Position numbers and translations under genes: made by a program
The notes under the pieces: model-generated
The model's input: the letters and a program-made list of their open reading frames with translations, nothing else
What the model was told of the DNA's origin: nothing
Database searches by the model: none
From: JALJPB01 sp034111045
GTDB lineage: Bacteria; Pseudomonadota; Gammaproteobacteria; Enterobacterales; Alteromonadaceae
Direction: 5' to 3'
Length of the DNA stretch: 47,186 nucleotides
Assembly (NCBI GenBank): GCA_034111045.1
Contig: JAWUYA010000060.1
Span: 1 to 47,186 of the forward strand
Shown: positions 16,751 to 26,687 of the stretch, piece after piece
How the letters are laid out: every line of letters begins with the position of its first letter
How positions within the stretch are numbered: the first letter of the stretch is position 1

Positions 16751-18328
16751 CTACTCCCATTCAATAGTTGCTGGTGGTTTGCCTGAAATATCATAAACCA
16801 CCCGAGAAATTCCATCGATCTCATTAATAATACGGTTAGACACCAGACCTAAGAAATCATAAGGCAGATGTGACCAAATTGCCGTCATAAAATCAATGGT
16901 TTCAACACAACGCAATGAAACAACCCAGTCATATTTGCGCGCATCACCCATAACACCAACAGAGCGCACTGGCAAAAATACCGTAAAGGCTTGACTCACT
17001 TTGTGGTACAAGTCATGGGTATGAAGTTCTTCAATAAATATGGCATCTGCTCGGCGTAATAAGTCACAGTATTCTTTTTTGACTTCACCTAAAACACGAA
17101 CACCCAAACCAGGACCAGGGAAAGGATGGCGATATAACATGTCATACGGTAAGCCTAACTCTAAGCCAATTTTACGGACTTCATCTTTGAATAGCTCACG
17201 AAGCGGTTCAACTAATCCAAGTTCCATATCATCAGGTAATCCGCCAACATTGTGATGCGATTTAATCACATGTGCCTTACCCGTTGCTGATGCGGCAGAT
17301 TCAATAACATCTGGATAAATGGTTCCCTGCGCTAACCATTTAGCATTTTCAAGTTTTTTAGACTCTTCATCAAATACTTCAATAAACACGTTACCAATAA
17401 TTTTACGTTTTTTCTCAGGATCTGCTTCACCTTTCATCCGATCTAAAAATCTGTTCTCAGCATTTACGTGAATAATATTTAGACCAAAATGATCACCAAA
17501 CATATCCATGACTTGCTGAGGTTCGTTTAAACGAAGTAAACCGTTATCGACAAATACACAGGTAAGTTTGTCCCCAATGGCGCGTTGCAGCAACATAGCA
17601 ACTACCGATGAGTCAACACCACCTGATAAACCTAAAATCACTTCATCATCACCAATTTGCTTTTTCATTTTGGCGATAGCATCTTCGATTATTGTTGCTG
17701 AAGTCCACAGTTTATCGCATTGACAAATATCAACGACAAAGTTCTCTAAAATGCGTGTTCCTTGCTTAGTGTGGGTCACTTCAGGATGAAATTGAACACC
17801 GTAAAATTGCTTAGCCTCATTCGCTATTGCACCATAAGCACAACTTGGTGTTTGCGCTACTGTGATAAAACCGTCGGGAATAGCTGATACTTTATCGCCA
17901 TGGCTCATCCACACGTCAAGTAAAGCATTACCATTGTCGCCAATACTATCTTCGACTTTATTAAACAAGGCTGACTTGGCAATGAGTTCAACCGAGGCAT
18001 AACCGAATTCTTTATGCTCAGAGCTTTCAACACCACCGCCAAGTTGCTCTGCCATCGTTTGCATGCCGTAACATATACCTAATACCGGCACACCGGCATT
18101 AAACACATATTCAGGTGCACGTGGTGAGTTACCTTCAGTAACTGATTCTGGTCCGCCGGCAAGAATAATCCCCGTTGGGTTAAAGCCTTCAATTTGCTCT
18201 TCAGTGACATCCCAAGACCAAAGTTCACAATAAACACCTATTTCACGCACTCGTCGAGCAATAAGTTGAGTGTACTGCGAGCCAAAATCTAATATCAGTA
18301 TGCGGTGATCATGAATATTTTTACTCAT
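16751..18328 (-). CDS. guaA: GMP synthase (glutamine-hydrolysing)
   Basis: GuaA converts XMP to GMP using glutamine and ATP. The 525-residue protein starts MSKNIHDHRI at 18328. A frame extension to 18373 adds 15 unconserved residues and is rejected. The class I glutamine amidotransferase triad is C86 (GICYG), H181 and E183 (FHPEV), exactly as in E. coli. The ATP-pyrophosphatase loop SGGVDS is at 235-240, and the dimerisation domain ends with the typical PPATIEWE. It is the second gene of guaBA, 99 nt after guaB, and is followed by a terminator. Confidence 0.98.
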   Translation of the reverse strand: MSKNIHDHRILILDFGSQYTQLIARRVREIGVYCELWSWDVTEEQIEGFNPTGIILAGGPESVTEGNSPRAPEYVFNAGVPVLGICYGMQTMAEQLGGGVESSEHKEFGYASVELIAKSALFNKVEDSIGDNGNALLDVWMSHGDKVSAIPDGFITVAQTPSCAYGAIANEAKQFYGVQFHPEVTHTKQGTRILENFVVDICQCDKLWTSATIIEDAIAKMKKQIGDDEVILGLSGGVDSSVVAMLLQRAIGDKLTCVFVDNGLLRLNEPQQVMDMFGDHFGLNIIHVNAENRFLDRMKGEADPEKKRKIIGNVFIEVFDEESKKLENAKWLAQGTIYPDVIESAASATGKAHVIKSHHNVGGLPDDMELGLVEPLRELFKDEVRKIGLELGLPYDMLYRHPFPGPGLGVRVLGEVKKEYCDLLRRADAIFIEELHTHDLYHKVSQAFTVFLPVRSVGVMGDARKYDWVVSLRCVETIDFMTAIWSHLPYDFLGLVSNRIINEIDGISRVVYDISGKPPATIEWE

Positions 18329-18427
18329 AATGATTTTCTCTTCTAAAAAGTAAAACAGGCTGACTATGGTCAACCTGATAAAAATTTGTTTTTATGGCCT
18401 AATCCCGAAATACAAAAAGTAGCTATA

Positions 18428-19900
18428 TTAGCTAGAACGGTAGTTGGGGGCTTCTTTCGTTATGGTCACGTCATGAACATGCGACTCACCCATACCGGCA
18501 GACGTTATTTTCATAAACTCTGGTTTGGTACGCATGGTTTCAATATCTTTAGAGCCGGTTAAGCCCATAGATGAACGTAAACCACCCATTTGCTGATGAA
18601 TAATCGCCGAGACAGGGCCTTTATAAGCAACACGGCCTTCAATACCTTCTGGCACTAATTTATCAGCTTCACCATTAGTTTTTTGAAAGTATCTGTCACT
18701 AGAACCTTCTTTTTGGTTCATCGCACCGAGTGATCCCATACCACGATATGACTTGTAATAACGGCCTTGATAAAGCTCAACTTCACCAGGCGACTCTTCA
18801 GTACCAGCAAGCATACTACCGACCATCACACAATGTGCACCAGCGACTAAGGCTTTAGCAATATCGCCAGAGAAACGAATGCCACCATCGGCAATAACTG
18901 GGATACCTGTGCCCTTTAACGCTTCTACTGCATTAGAAATTGCCGTTAATTGTGGTACGCCAACACCTGTAACTATACGTGTTGTGCAGATTGAACCCGG
19001 GCCAATGCCAACTTTAACCGCATCAACACCTGCATCAGCCAATGCTTTTGCGCCAGAGCCGGTAGCAACATTACCGGCAACTATTTGCAAATCAGGGTAC
19101 TTATCGCGCGTTTCTTTTACTCTATCTAATACTCCTTGAGAATGTCCATGTGACGTATCAATTAACAACACATCGACACCGGCTGCCACTAAAGCATCAA
19201 TCCGTTCATCCGTACCCGCACCTACACCAACGGCCGCACCGACACGTAAGCGGCCGAGTTCATCTTTGCAGGCATTAGGTTTGTTTTCTGCTTTTTGATA
19301 ATCTTTTGCAGTGATCAGACCGCATAATTTAAAAGCATCATCAACAACTAATATTTTTTCGATACGGTGTTCGTGCATTAAACCTAAAATGTCTTTACGC
19401 GCAGCGCCTTCTTTGACCGTCACTAAATTTTCTTTAGTAGTCATCAACTCTGAAGCAGGTTTAGTTAAGTTGACTTCAAAACGTAAGTCACGTCCGGTGA
19501 TAATACCAACTAAGTTGTTTTCAGTATCAACAACAGGGAAGCCTGAAAAACCAAATTCGCCTGCCTTTCGCATGATTTGTTCAATAGTATCTGATGCACT
19601 CACTGTAAGGGGATCTGAGACAATTCCACTTTCGTATTTCTTAACTTGAGAAACATTATCAGCTTGTTCGGTGATGGTCATATTTTTATGAATAAAACCT
19701 AAACCACCTTCTTGAGCCAGGGTAATAGCTAAAGTAGCTTCTGTTACTGTGTCCATAGACGCAGAAACCATAGGCACATTTAAACTAATTTTACGGGTTA
19801 AGCGGGTTTTTAAGTCAGCAGTATGAGGAAGTACCGTTGAATGAGCAGGTACAAGTAAAACATCATCAAAAGTTAAAGCTTCTTGGACAATTCTTAGCAT
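18428..19900 (-). CDS. guaB: Inosine-5'-monophosphate dehydrogenase
   Basis: GuaB oxidises IMP to XMP with NAD, the committing step to guanine nucleotides. The 490-residue protein has the (beta/alpha)8 catalytic barrel interrupted by two CBS domains at about 95-200. The catalytic cysteine lies in GSICTTR at C305, as in E. coli, and the flap region with RYFQ follows. It heads the guaBA operon, so the two enzymes make GMP from IMP in sequence. A good sigma-70 promoter lies about 60 nt upstream, divergent from xseA as in E. coli. Confidence 0.98.
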   Translation of the reverse strand: MLRIVQEALTFDDVLLVPAHSTVLPHTADLKTRLTRKISLNVPMVSASMDTVTEATLAITLAQEGGLGFIHKNMTITEQADNVSQVKKYESGIVSDPLTVSASDTIEQIMRKAGEFGFSGFPVVDTENNLVGIITGRDLRFEVNLTKPASELMTTKENLVTVKEGAARKDILGLMHEHRIEKILVVDDAFKLCGLITAKDYQKAENKPNACKDELGRLRVGAAVGVGAGTDERIDALVAAGVDVLLIDTSHGHSQGVLDRVKETRDKYPDLQIVAGNVATGSGAKALADAGVDAVKVGIGPGSICTTRIVTGVGVPQLTAISNAVEALKGTGIPVIADGGIRFSGDIAKALVAGAHCVMVGSMLAGTEESPGEVELYQGRYYKSYRGMGSLGAMNQKEGSSDRYFQKTNGEADKLVPEGIEGRVAYKGPVSAIIHQQMGGLRSSMGLTGSKDIETMRTKPEFMKITSAGMGESHVHDVTITKEAPNYRSS

Positions 19901-19958
19901 CGCAATATGTCACCTTAGTTAGAAATCGGTTAAGGATTGGGGTATATATTGCGGCAGA

Positions 19959-19987
19959 ATTTTAACTGTTTTCTTGTTTTAGGACAA
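19959..19987 (-). promoter_or_regulatory. Sigma-70 promoter for guaBA
   Basis: On the minus strand a -35 box TTGTCC (19982-19987) and a -10 box TAAAAT (19959-19964) are separated by exactly 17 nt and followed by a GC-containing start region TCTGCCGC. It lies about 60 nt before the guaB ATG. GC-rich start regions are typical of promoters under stringent control, which would suit guaB; that link is inferred. I see no clear PurR box. Confidence 0.75.
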
Positions 19988-20119
19988 CCTATTTTTACGT
20001 TAATTATCTTTTAAAGCTCCTAATTTACCTATTAACGCTAAAATGCATTGTATCCCTGATAAAATCAATAAATAATAGCCTTACAAATTTCAATAGATAT
20101 TTTTATAGCTCCAATCCTT

Positions 20120-21460
20120 ATGAGCAAACAACATATTTTACAGGTCAGTGAACTCACTAAAAAAGTACGCTTTATTTTAGAAAGTGAACTTAACCGTGTT
20201 TGGTTATGTGGCGAAATCTCTAACTTTGTTGGCGCCAGCTCCGGCCATTGGTACTTATCACTAAAAGACAGTAAATCTCAAGTCCGCTGCGCAATGTTCA
20301 AAGGCGCCAATAGAAGCGTCAGATTAACGCCAAGTAACGGCCAACAAGTTTTAGTTAGAGCTAAAGTTTCTTTATATGAACCCAGAGGTGACTTTCAATT
20401 AATTATCGAGCAAATGGAAGATGCCGGTACTGGTTTGTTGCGCCAACAATTCGAACAGTTAAAGCAAAAGCTCAGTACTGAGGGGATATTCGCCCAGCAC
20501 CATAAGACCGTCATTCCTAAACACCTACAAACCATCGGCATAGTTACCTCCCCCACAGGCGCAGCTGTTAAAGATATTCTAACGGTATTAAAACGAAGAA
20601 ATCCAAATTTAGCGGTGATCATTTATCCTGCACTTGTTCAGGGATCGCAAGCTGTAAACGATATTGTTCATGCAATCAATACCGCTAATGCCAGAAATGA
20701 GTGTGACGTACTAATCGTTGGTCGTGGTGGTGGCTCTTTAGAAGACTTGTGGAGTTTTAACGAAGAGTCTGTTGTACGTGCTATCTATCAAAGCCAATTA
20801 CCCATTATTAGTGCGGTGGGTCACGAAACAGATACCACCTTGAGTGACTATGTTGCTGATTTACGAGCGGCAACCCCATCAGCTGCCGCTGAATTGGTTT
20901 CACAAGATAGCAGTGAGTTATTGCAAAAAGTATTAATTCTTAACCAAAGACTCATTAATGTAAATAAAAGAAAATTAGTTTCGTATAACATCAGCTTAAC
21001 ACATTTTTGTCATCGCCTGAGCCGTGTTCATCCAGCTCAACAATTACAAAATCAACAGCAAAAAGCCGATGAATTAGATAACCGTTTAACTTCAGCAATC
21101 ACCAGACACTTGCAAGCTTTGGCTAATCGTCCTCAACAATTGTCTCATCACTTTACACTATTATCCCCACAAAAAATAATACTGCAGAACAAAGAAAAAA
21201 CAGCTCAACTAACCTCTAGGCTGGTCTCTACAATAAAACAAGCACAACAGCAAAGAGGGGAGTTGTTCGCTCATACTATCAGTGAGTTACAAATCGTCAG
21301 CCCACTTGCCACTATTGCCAGAGGCTATAGTGTCACTAGGAATAAAAGGGGTAATATTATTAGGTCTATACAAGAGGTTAAAGATAAACAAGAATTAACT
21401 ATTCAAATGAGTGATGGCCTAATCACCACTAAAGTAATGGCAAAGCAGTCCCCTCTTTAA
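20120..21460 (+). CDS. xseA: Exodeoxyribonuclease VII large subunit
   Basis: XseA is the large, catalytic subunit of exonuclease VII, which degrades single-stranded DNA to oligonucleotides in both directions. The 446-residue protein has an N-terminal OB-fold (about 10-105, with GEISNF and GHWYLSLKD). The catalytic core includes SPTGAAVKDIL, GRGGGSLEDLWSFN, and GHETDTTLSDYVADLRAATPS. A long coiled, Gln-rich helical region follows (about 270-400), which in the family binds the small XseB subunits. xseB is not in this window. It is divergent from guaB. Confidence 0.97.
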   Translation: MSKQHILQVSELTKKVRFILESELNRVWLCGEISNFVGASSGHWYLSLKDSKSQVRCAMFKGANRSVRLTPSNGQQVLVRAKVSLYEPRGDFQLIIEQMEDAGTGLLRQQFEQLKQKLSTEGIFAQHHKTVIPKHLQTIGIVTSPTGAAVKDILTVLKRRNPNLAVIIYPALVQGSQAVNDIVHAINTANARNECDVLIVGRGGGSLEDLWSFNEESVVRAIYQSQLPIISAVGHETDTTLSDYVADLRAATPSAAAELVSQDSSELLQKVLILNQRLINVNKRKLVSYNISLTHFCHRLSRVHPAQQLQNQQQKADELDNRLTSAITRHLQALANRPQQLSHHFTLLSPQKIILQNKEKTAQLTSRLVSTIKQAQQQRGELFAHTISELQIVSPLATIARGYSVTRNKRGNIIRSIQEVKDKQELTIQMSDGLITTKVMAKQSPL

Positions 21461-21479
21461 TAATAAATGGGATTGCTTT
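21442..21479 (+). terminator. Candidate terminator overlapping the xseA end
   Basis: Arms AAAGCAGTCCC (21442-21452) and GGGATTGCTTT (21469-21479) form an 11-bp stem with one G-U pair, and the xseA stop lies in the loop. The downstream tail (ATTCTCCTT) is only moderately T-rich, so termination may be weak. The remaining 267 nt to the der stop hold no gene I can support. Confidence 0.5.
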
Positions 21480-21746
21480 ATTCTCCTTAAAAATTAAAGC
21501 CTTACCATCACTACTTAATATATCGTTAGCGTTTATGGCCAATACTCTTTATCAACTGTTACCTTCACTATAGCTAAATAGCAATACATGCTGCTCATAC
21601 AAGCGGTGTAAATGCACAACTTTAAGCAAATCAGGTAGCATTAATCGCGTGACATTTATCGCTGCTCAAGATTCTTTGCAGGAATGATAACTAAAGGCAA
21701 ATAGGCGCTAGAAGTTAGTACTTGCTAGCCCTATATTTACATAAAT

Positions 21747-23219
21747 TTATGATTCTTTTTTATAACCCTGAGTTGCTCTTGCTATTTTCTTTTTCTCGGT
21801 AAAATTAAGTTTCTTCTTACCCGCAAATGGGTTACTCGTTTCTCTAAACTCAATTCTAATAGGTGTGCCCATAATCTTTAACGACTTACGATAATAATTC
21901 ATCAAATAGCGCTTATATGAGGTCGGTAATTTCTTCGCTAAGTTACCATGTATTACTATGATAGGAGGATTATAACCACCGGCATGAGCATATTTTAGTT
22001 TAATACGTCGGCCTTTACTCATTGGTGGCTGGTGGTCGAATACAGCCATATCTAAAATTTTAGTGACCATAGACGTTGAAATACGCTTAGTTGCACAAAT
22101 GAAGGCTTCTTCTACAGATTCATATAAATGACCTACACCGGTACCATGTAATGCTGAAATAAAATGTACACGGGCAAAATCAATAAAACCTAAACGGCGA
22201 TCAAGCTCAGTTTTAATACGTTCTTTAGCATGGTCTTCCAAGCCATCCCATTTATTTACCGCAAGCACTAATGATCGGCCAGCTTCCAAAATAAAGCCTA
22301 ACAAGCTTAAATCTTGGTCACTTATTCCCTCTCTTGCATCGATAATTAACAAACATACATTAGCATCTTCAATAGCCCGTAATGTTTTAATTACTGAATA
22401 TTTTTCAACAATATCAGTCACATTCTTACGACGACGAATACCAGCAGTATCAATCAAGGTATATTCACGGCCATCATGCTCCATTGGAATATAAACACTG
22501 TCGCGAGTTGTCCCAGGTGAATCAAAAACGACCACACGGTCTTCACCTAAAATACGATTTGTTAATGTTGATTTACCCACATTAGGCTTGCCAATGATCG
22601 CTAATTTTATCCGATCATTCTCTTCAGGTGCTGCCGAAAGCCTTTCTTCATCGGTGAGTGAGTTTGGCTGATTTTCACTGTCTTCAAATTCAAAATTTTC
22701 TTCGATTTTAGGCCGAGAGAGTGCTTCGATGTGAGGTGTTAATGCTAATGTCAATAATTGAGTAACACCTCGACCATGAGCCGCGGCAATTTTATGAACA
22801 TCACCTTCTATACCTAATGAATAAAATTCAGCCACCGCACTGTCAGCATCAATACCGTCAACCTTATTAGCGACTAAAAACACTTTTTTATTCTGCTTTC
22901 TTAAATAGCTCGCTAAACCTTGATCAGCAGAAGTTAGTCCTGCTCTTGCATCAACCATAAACAAAACAGCATCGGCTTCCTCAATTGCCATTAACGATTG
23001 CTCAGCCATTAAGGCATCAATACCTTCTTCATTGCCATGAATACCACCGGTGTCAATGACAATAAACGGATGTTCTTCAACTTCTGCTTGACCATATTGG
23101 CGATCACGAGTTAAGCCCGGGTAATCTGCAACAAGTGCATCACGAGAACGTGTTAAACGATTAAAAAGCGTTGATTTACCAACATTTGGACGACCAACTA
23201 ATGCAACGACAGGAAGCAT
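21747..23219 (-). CDS. der: GTPase Der (EngA), ribosome biogenesis
   Basis: Der is an essential tandem GTPase that acts in 50S subunit maturation. The 490-residue protein carries two GTPase domains. The first has GRPNVGKS at 9-16, DTGG, and NKVD at 118-121. The second has GKPNVGKS at 210-217, DTAG and NKWD. A KH-like C-terminal domain ends in a basic tail (KKLNFTEKKKIARATQ). An acidic linker lies between the domains (about 172-202). It is the last gene of the leftward hisS-yfgM-bamB-der group, 152 nt after bamB, with a strong hairpin in the gap. Confidence 0.98.
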   Translation of the reverse strand: MLPVVALVGRPNVGKSTLFNRLTRSRDALVADYPGLTRDRQYGQAEVEEHPFIVIDTGGIHGNEEGIDALMAEQSLMAIEEADAVLFMVDARAGLTSADQGLASYLRKQNKKVFLVANKVDGIDADSAVAEFYSLGIEGDVHKIAAAHGRGVTQLLTLALTPHIEALSRPKIEENFEFEDSENQPNSLTDEERLSAAPEENDRIKLAIIGKPNVGKSTLTNRILGEDRVVVFDSPGTTRDSVYIPMEHDGREYTLIDTAGIRRRKNVTDIVEKYSVIKTLRAIEDANVCLLIIDAREGISDQDLSLLGFILEAGRSLVLAVNKWDGLEDHAKERIKTELDRRLGFIDFARVHFISALHGTGVGHLYESVEEAFICATKRISTSMVTKILDMAVFDHQPPMSKGRRIKLKYAHAGGYNPPIIVIHGNLAKKLPTSYKRYLMNYYRKSLKIMGTPIRIEFRETSNPFAGKKKLNFTEKKKIARATQGYKKES

Positions 23220-23287
23220 GAAAACCTCAATTCTTCTTTAATATCAGCACTTATCATTTAATAATAATACTGATTAGATAACAAATA

Positions 23288-23319
23288 ACGGCTCCACCTG
23301 CACTTTGCAGAGGAGCCGT
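23288..23319 (-). terminator. Strong hairpin between bamB and der
   Basis: Outer arms ACGGCTCC/GGAGCCGT (8 bp) and inner arms CTGCA/TGCAG (5 bp) stack into one GC-rich stem with a CTT loop. On the minus strand the following bases are TTATTTGTTATC, T-rich but interrupted. It could be a partial terminator that lowers der expression relative to bamB, or an RNA-processing or stabilising element. The arrangement is seen directly; the function is inferred. Confidence 0.65.
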
Positions 23320-23371
23320 AAATAATTCGAGCTTAAAACTAATGTAATCAGTTTAGCTTAGTTGATAAAGC

Positions 23372-24598
23372 TTATGGTTTAACTTCAATTAGTTTAGGGA
23401 TTTGAATAGCCTCCAAATCACCATTTCTTACTTGGCTATATAAAACACCATTGATAACCGTTGGCGTACTATGAATACCACTTCCATCAACATGATGGCG
23501 AGCAACAACTTCTCCAGTATCTTGACTTAGCCAATGTAAATAACCGTCAAAGTCACCTACTACAATATATTCATCATAAACAGCAGGCCCGGTTACATCA
23601 CGATTGCTCATGGTTAAATTACTCCACCGCTCTAAACCATCATTACGGTCAACAGAGTAAACATGCCCCTTATCTGTGGTCAAAAATATGCTATTTCCAC
23701 TGATTGAAATTTGGCGATATGAAGAGTATTGGCGCTCCCATAAAATTTTACCACTTCTTAAATCAAGAGCTACGAGATTACCGCGAGATGAAACAGAATA
23801 CACTTTATCTCCAAATACCACTGGAGCAGAATCTACATCGACAACGCGTTCTAATTCCGTTGTTCCCGTTGATTCACCTACATCAGTTGTCCAGCCTTGT
23901 TGTCCTTTTTCCAAAAGAAAAACACTGACGTTACCATTAGCTTGACCAACCAAAACACCGCCAGAGGCAATAACAGGAGAGCTCAAACCTCGTAAAGTTA
24001 ACGCTGGAACATCTTGTTCAGTTTTCCATAATACCTCACCCGTAGAGGCATTGAATGCTTGTAATACACCTGATGCACTATTAACCATTAAAATGCCTGA
24101 ATCAATCGCTGGGGCATTAATAATTTCGCCTTTAACTTTCCCCTGCCAAGCAAGCTTGCCTGTTTCAGCATCTAAGGCATAAATATCACCATTTTCACTG
24201 CCAATAAATACTCTATTAATACCGGTAATGGGACCGCCGGCCAGTTGGGCTGATTTTCGGCTAGCAAAAAAACTACGCTCACCATCAATATCGCTTAGAT
24301 CTGCTTGCCATAACTTTTTACCTGTGCGCTGCGCAAAAGCTATAACATCTCCATCTCGACTAGCAGAGAAGACTTTATTATAAGCAACAGCTGGTTTAAT
24401 TCGTGAAAAGTGGTTTTCCACACCATAACCAACACTAGTATTCCAGATGACTTTGGGTACAAATTTTTCTTCAAATTCGATTAGTTCAGCAACAACATCT
24501 CGTGGGTCTTCATCATCAGTTGATGAACAAGCACCCAATCCGGTAGCCAAGACTACAATGGTTAGTAACTTAGTGATAAACATTTTATTTTTTAACAT
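23372..24598 (-). CDS. bamB: Outer membrane assembly lipoprotein BamB
   Basis: BamB is the beta-propeller lipoprotein of the BAM complex, which inserts beta-barrel proteins in the outer membrane. The product has 408 residues from the ATG at 24598, preceded by GTGAGG at 6 nt spacing. A GTG four codons upstream would use that same site as coding sequence and is less likely. The signal peptide ends in LGAC (lipidated Cys24). The body shows repeated PQQ-like blades with motifs such as YALDAETGKLAWQG, LQAFNASTGEVLWK and LVALDLRSGKILWE. It follows yfgM by 25 nt, as in E. coli. Confidence 0.96.
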   Translation of the reverse strand: MLKNKMFITKLLTIVVLATGLGACSSTDDEDPRDVVAELIEFEEKFVPKVIWNTSVGYGVENHFSRIKPAVAYNKVFSASRDGDVIAFAQRTGKKLWQADLSDIDGERSFFASRKSAQLAGGPITGINRVFIGSENGDIYALDAETGKLAWQGKVKGEIINAPAIDSGILMVNSASGVLQAFNASTGEVLWKTEQDVPALTLRGLSSPVIASGGVLVGQANGNVSVFLLEKGQQGWTTDVGESTGTTELERVVDVDSAPVVFGDKVYSVSSRGNLVALDLRSGKILWERQYSSYRQISISGNSIFLTTDKGHVYSVDRNDGLERWSNLTMSNRDVTGPAVYDEYIVVGDFDGYLHWLSQDTGEVVARHHVDGSGIHSTPTVINGVLYSQVRNGDLEAIQIPKLIEVKP

Positions 24599-24623
24599 AT
24601 CAAACCTCACTCAGAAACAATTA

Positions 24624-25271
24624 TTATTTTACATCGCCAGTTAAGTTAATGGCTTGAGCTAAGTTATCTAATTTCATCTGTAATCCTGGGCTAGAGGTTA
24701 AACCATCGGCAACAATTGCCGCTTGGTATGCTGTTCTTGCCAGTTCTTTTTTACCTTGTTTGAGATAAGCATCACCTTTGGTTTCTTCAACTGAGGCATT
24801 AAAAGATACTGGTAGTTTTGTCGTTAATGTGATTAAGGCTTTATCAAATTCAGCTAATTGAATTTGCACTCTCGCTAAACGTAACGTGGCAATAGCTTTA
24901 ACGCCTTCATTAGGTGCATTTTCAATTGCTGCGGTTAAATAAGATGCCGTTTTCGCCCAATCTTTATGGCTTGCTGCTTCTTTTGCTAATGATAATGCAG
25001 TAAATGAGGCGTAAGTTGTATGAGCATTATCAGCAATGAAAGTATCGCCTGCAGAGCGAAAAGCTGCCGAGTCTTTCTCACTTTGTTCAAGCACAACTTG
25101 ATACGTCTCTGAGCGAGCAGTTTCTTCCGCCAGTATTCCGTCTTTATAAAAGTTAACACCAACATAGCCGGCTAACCCAATAACTAATCCTGCAATGATA
25201 TAATTACCATTTTCTTTCCAGTAACTTCTAATTGCATCAACTTGTTGCTCTTCTGTTTGATAAACTTCCAC
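24624..25271 (-). CDS. yfgM: YfgM family TPR protein, Sec translocon-associated ancillary factor
   Basis: This is a 215-residue inner-membrane protein with a short cytoplasmic N-terminus (MEVYQTEEQQVDAIRSYWKE), one membrane helix at about residues 23-42, and a periplasmic tetratricopeptide-like region to the end. E. coli YfgM interacts with SecYEG and PpiD and links periplasmic chaperones to export. The length and the opening residues are typical. It lies between hisS (9 nt) and bamB (25 nt), the standard arrangement, so cotranscription is likely. Confidence 0.93.
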   Translation of the reverse strand: MEVYQTEEQQVDAIRSYWKENGNYIIAGLVIGLAGYVGVNFYKDGILAEETARSETYQVVLEQSEKDSAAFRSAGDTFIADNAHTTYASFTALSLAKEAASHKDWAKTASYLTAAIENAPNEGVKAIATLRLARVQIQLAEFDKALITLTTKLPVSFNASVEETKGDAYLKQGKKELARTAYQAAIVADGLTSSPGLQMKLDNLAQAINLTGDVK

Positions 25272-25280
25272 AATATACCC

Positions 25281-26564
25281 TTAAATTAAACTGGTTAATA
25301 AACTTGCTACTTGATCAAATGCCAAGTGTTGTTGCTCTTGTTGGCCGCGGAGGTATTTCACCGTGACTTTTTTTTCGGCAAGTTCGTCCTCACCTAAAAT
25401 TAACGCTATGTGCGCACCAGATTTATCGGCCCGCTTCAATTGTTTTTTCATGTTGCCACCACCGCAGTGACATTGAATTCGGCTATTGGGCACTTGATCA
25501 CGCCACTGCTCAACGAGTTCATTGGCTGTTAACATCGATTCATCGCCCAGTAGAATGACATAAGCATCAACTTGAGGACGAATGTTTTTCACCTGTTCTA
25601 AGCTCGTTAGCATTAAGACTAAACGTTCTATACCTAGTGCAAAACCAAAACCAGGTGTAGCCTTACCGCCGAGTTGCTCAACTAATCCATCATAACGACC
25701 GCCAGCACAAATAGTGCCCTGGGCACCTAAGCTATTAGTTATCCATTCAAATACCGTACGGTTATAGTAGTCTAAACCACGGACTAAACGTTCGTTTAAG
25801 GTATAATCAATGCCGGCAGCATCAAGCCTATGGCAAAGACGACTAAAGTGCTCTTGTGTCTCATCACCAAAGTAATCTGACAATTTAGGTGCATCGGTTA
25901 ACGCGGCTTGTACCTCTGGGTTTTTGCTGTCTAAAACACGCAAAGGGTTAGTGAGCATTCTCCTTTTAGAGTCTTCATCGAGTTGTTCTTCACGCTCAGT
26001 CAAATAAATCACTAAAGCATCACGATATTTTGCTCGCTCGTCATTTGAACCTAAAGAGTTAAGCTCTAATGTGACAACATCGTTTATACCAAGTTCCCGC
26101 CAAAGTCGTGCGGTCAGTATAATAATTTCTGCATCAATGTCTGGTGTACCAATACCAAAGGCTTCTAGGCCAAATTGATGAAATTGACGATAACGACCTT
26201 TTTGTGGACGTTCATGGCGAAACATCGGCCCCATATACCAAAGACGTTGCTCTTGGTTATAGAGTAATCCATGCTGGTTTGCCGCGCGGATACAGCTTGC
26301 CGTACCTTCAGGACGTAGCGTTAAACTATCGCCATTACGGTCATCAAATGTGTACATTTCTTTTTCAACAATATCGGTCACTTCGCCAATAGAGCGTTTA
26401 AATAACGCAGTGGGTTCAACTATAGGCATACGAATTTCAGCGAAACCGTAACTACTGGCTACACGCCGTAATACCGACTCAACCATTTGCCAAATATTTG
26501 TTTCACCGGGAAGGCAGTCGTTCATGCCTCGAATTGCTTGAAGTGCCTTATTTGCTTTAGCCAC
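25281..26564 (-). CDS. hisS: Histidyl-tRNA synthetase
   Basis: HisRS charges tRNA-His. The 427-residue class II synthetase shows the N-terminal AIRGMNDCLPGE, motif 2 region MFRHERPQKGRYRQFHQFG, the histidine-specific LVRGLDYYNRTVFEW, and motif 3 GFGFALGIERL. The C-terminal anticodon-binding domain runs from about residue 330. Length and motifs are standard. It begins a promoter-proximal part of the operon, with a candidate -10 box about 70 nt upstream, and is followed by yfgM after 9 nt. Confidence 0.98.
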   Translation of the reverse strand: MAKANKALQAIRGMNDCLPGETNIWQMVESVLRRVASSYGFAEIRMPIVEPTALFKRSIGEVTDIVEKEMYTFDDRNGDSLTLRPEGTASCIRAANQHGLLYNQEQRLWYMGPMFRHERPQKGRYRQFHQFGLEAFGIGTPDIDAEIIILTARLWRELGINDVVTLELNSLGSNDERAKYRDALVIYLTEREEQLDEDSKRRMLTNPLRVLDSKNPEVQAALTDAPKLSDYFGDETQEHFSRLCHRLDAAGIDYTLNERLVRGLDYYNRTVFEWITNSLGAQGTICAGGRYDGLVEQLGGKATPGFGFALGIERLVLMLTSLEQVKNIRPQVDAYVILLGDESMLTANELVEQWRDQVPNSRIQCHCGGGNMKKQLKRADKSGAHIALILGEDELAEKKVTVKYLRGQQEQQHLAFDQVASLLTSLI

Positions 26565-26630
26565 GAATGTAACTCTCTTTACTTTCTAAAATTGATGAAA
26601 ATATATATACGATATAAAAGCGCAGCGCGC

Positions 26631-26636
26631 ATTATA
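26631..26636 (-). promoter_or_regulatory. Candidate -10 box for hisS-yfgM-bamB
   Basis: The minus strand carries a consensus TATAAT followed by a GCGCGC start region, about 66 nt before the hisS ATG in the ispG-hisS gap. A weak TTTAAT lies at the -35 distance. A consensus -10 with a GC-rich discriminator fits a growth-rate-controlled synthetase promoter. This is a pattern match only. Confidence 0.6.
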
Positions 26637-26687
26637 GGCTGATACTTGATAAAATTAAACTAATTGATGAGTAATGTCAGCATACAA

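Noticed and set aside
20395..20622. Minus-strand 75-codon frame inside xseA
   Set aside because: It is antisense to the conserved catalytic core of XseA, and its translation has no recognisable features.
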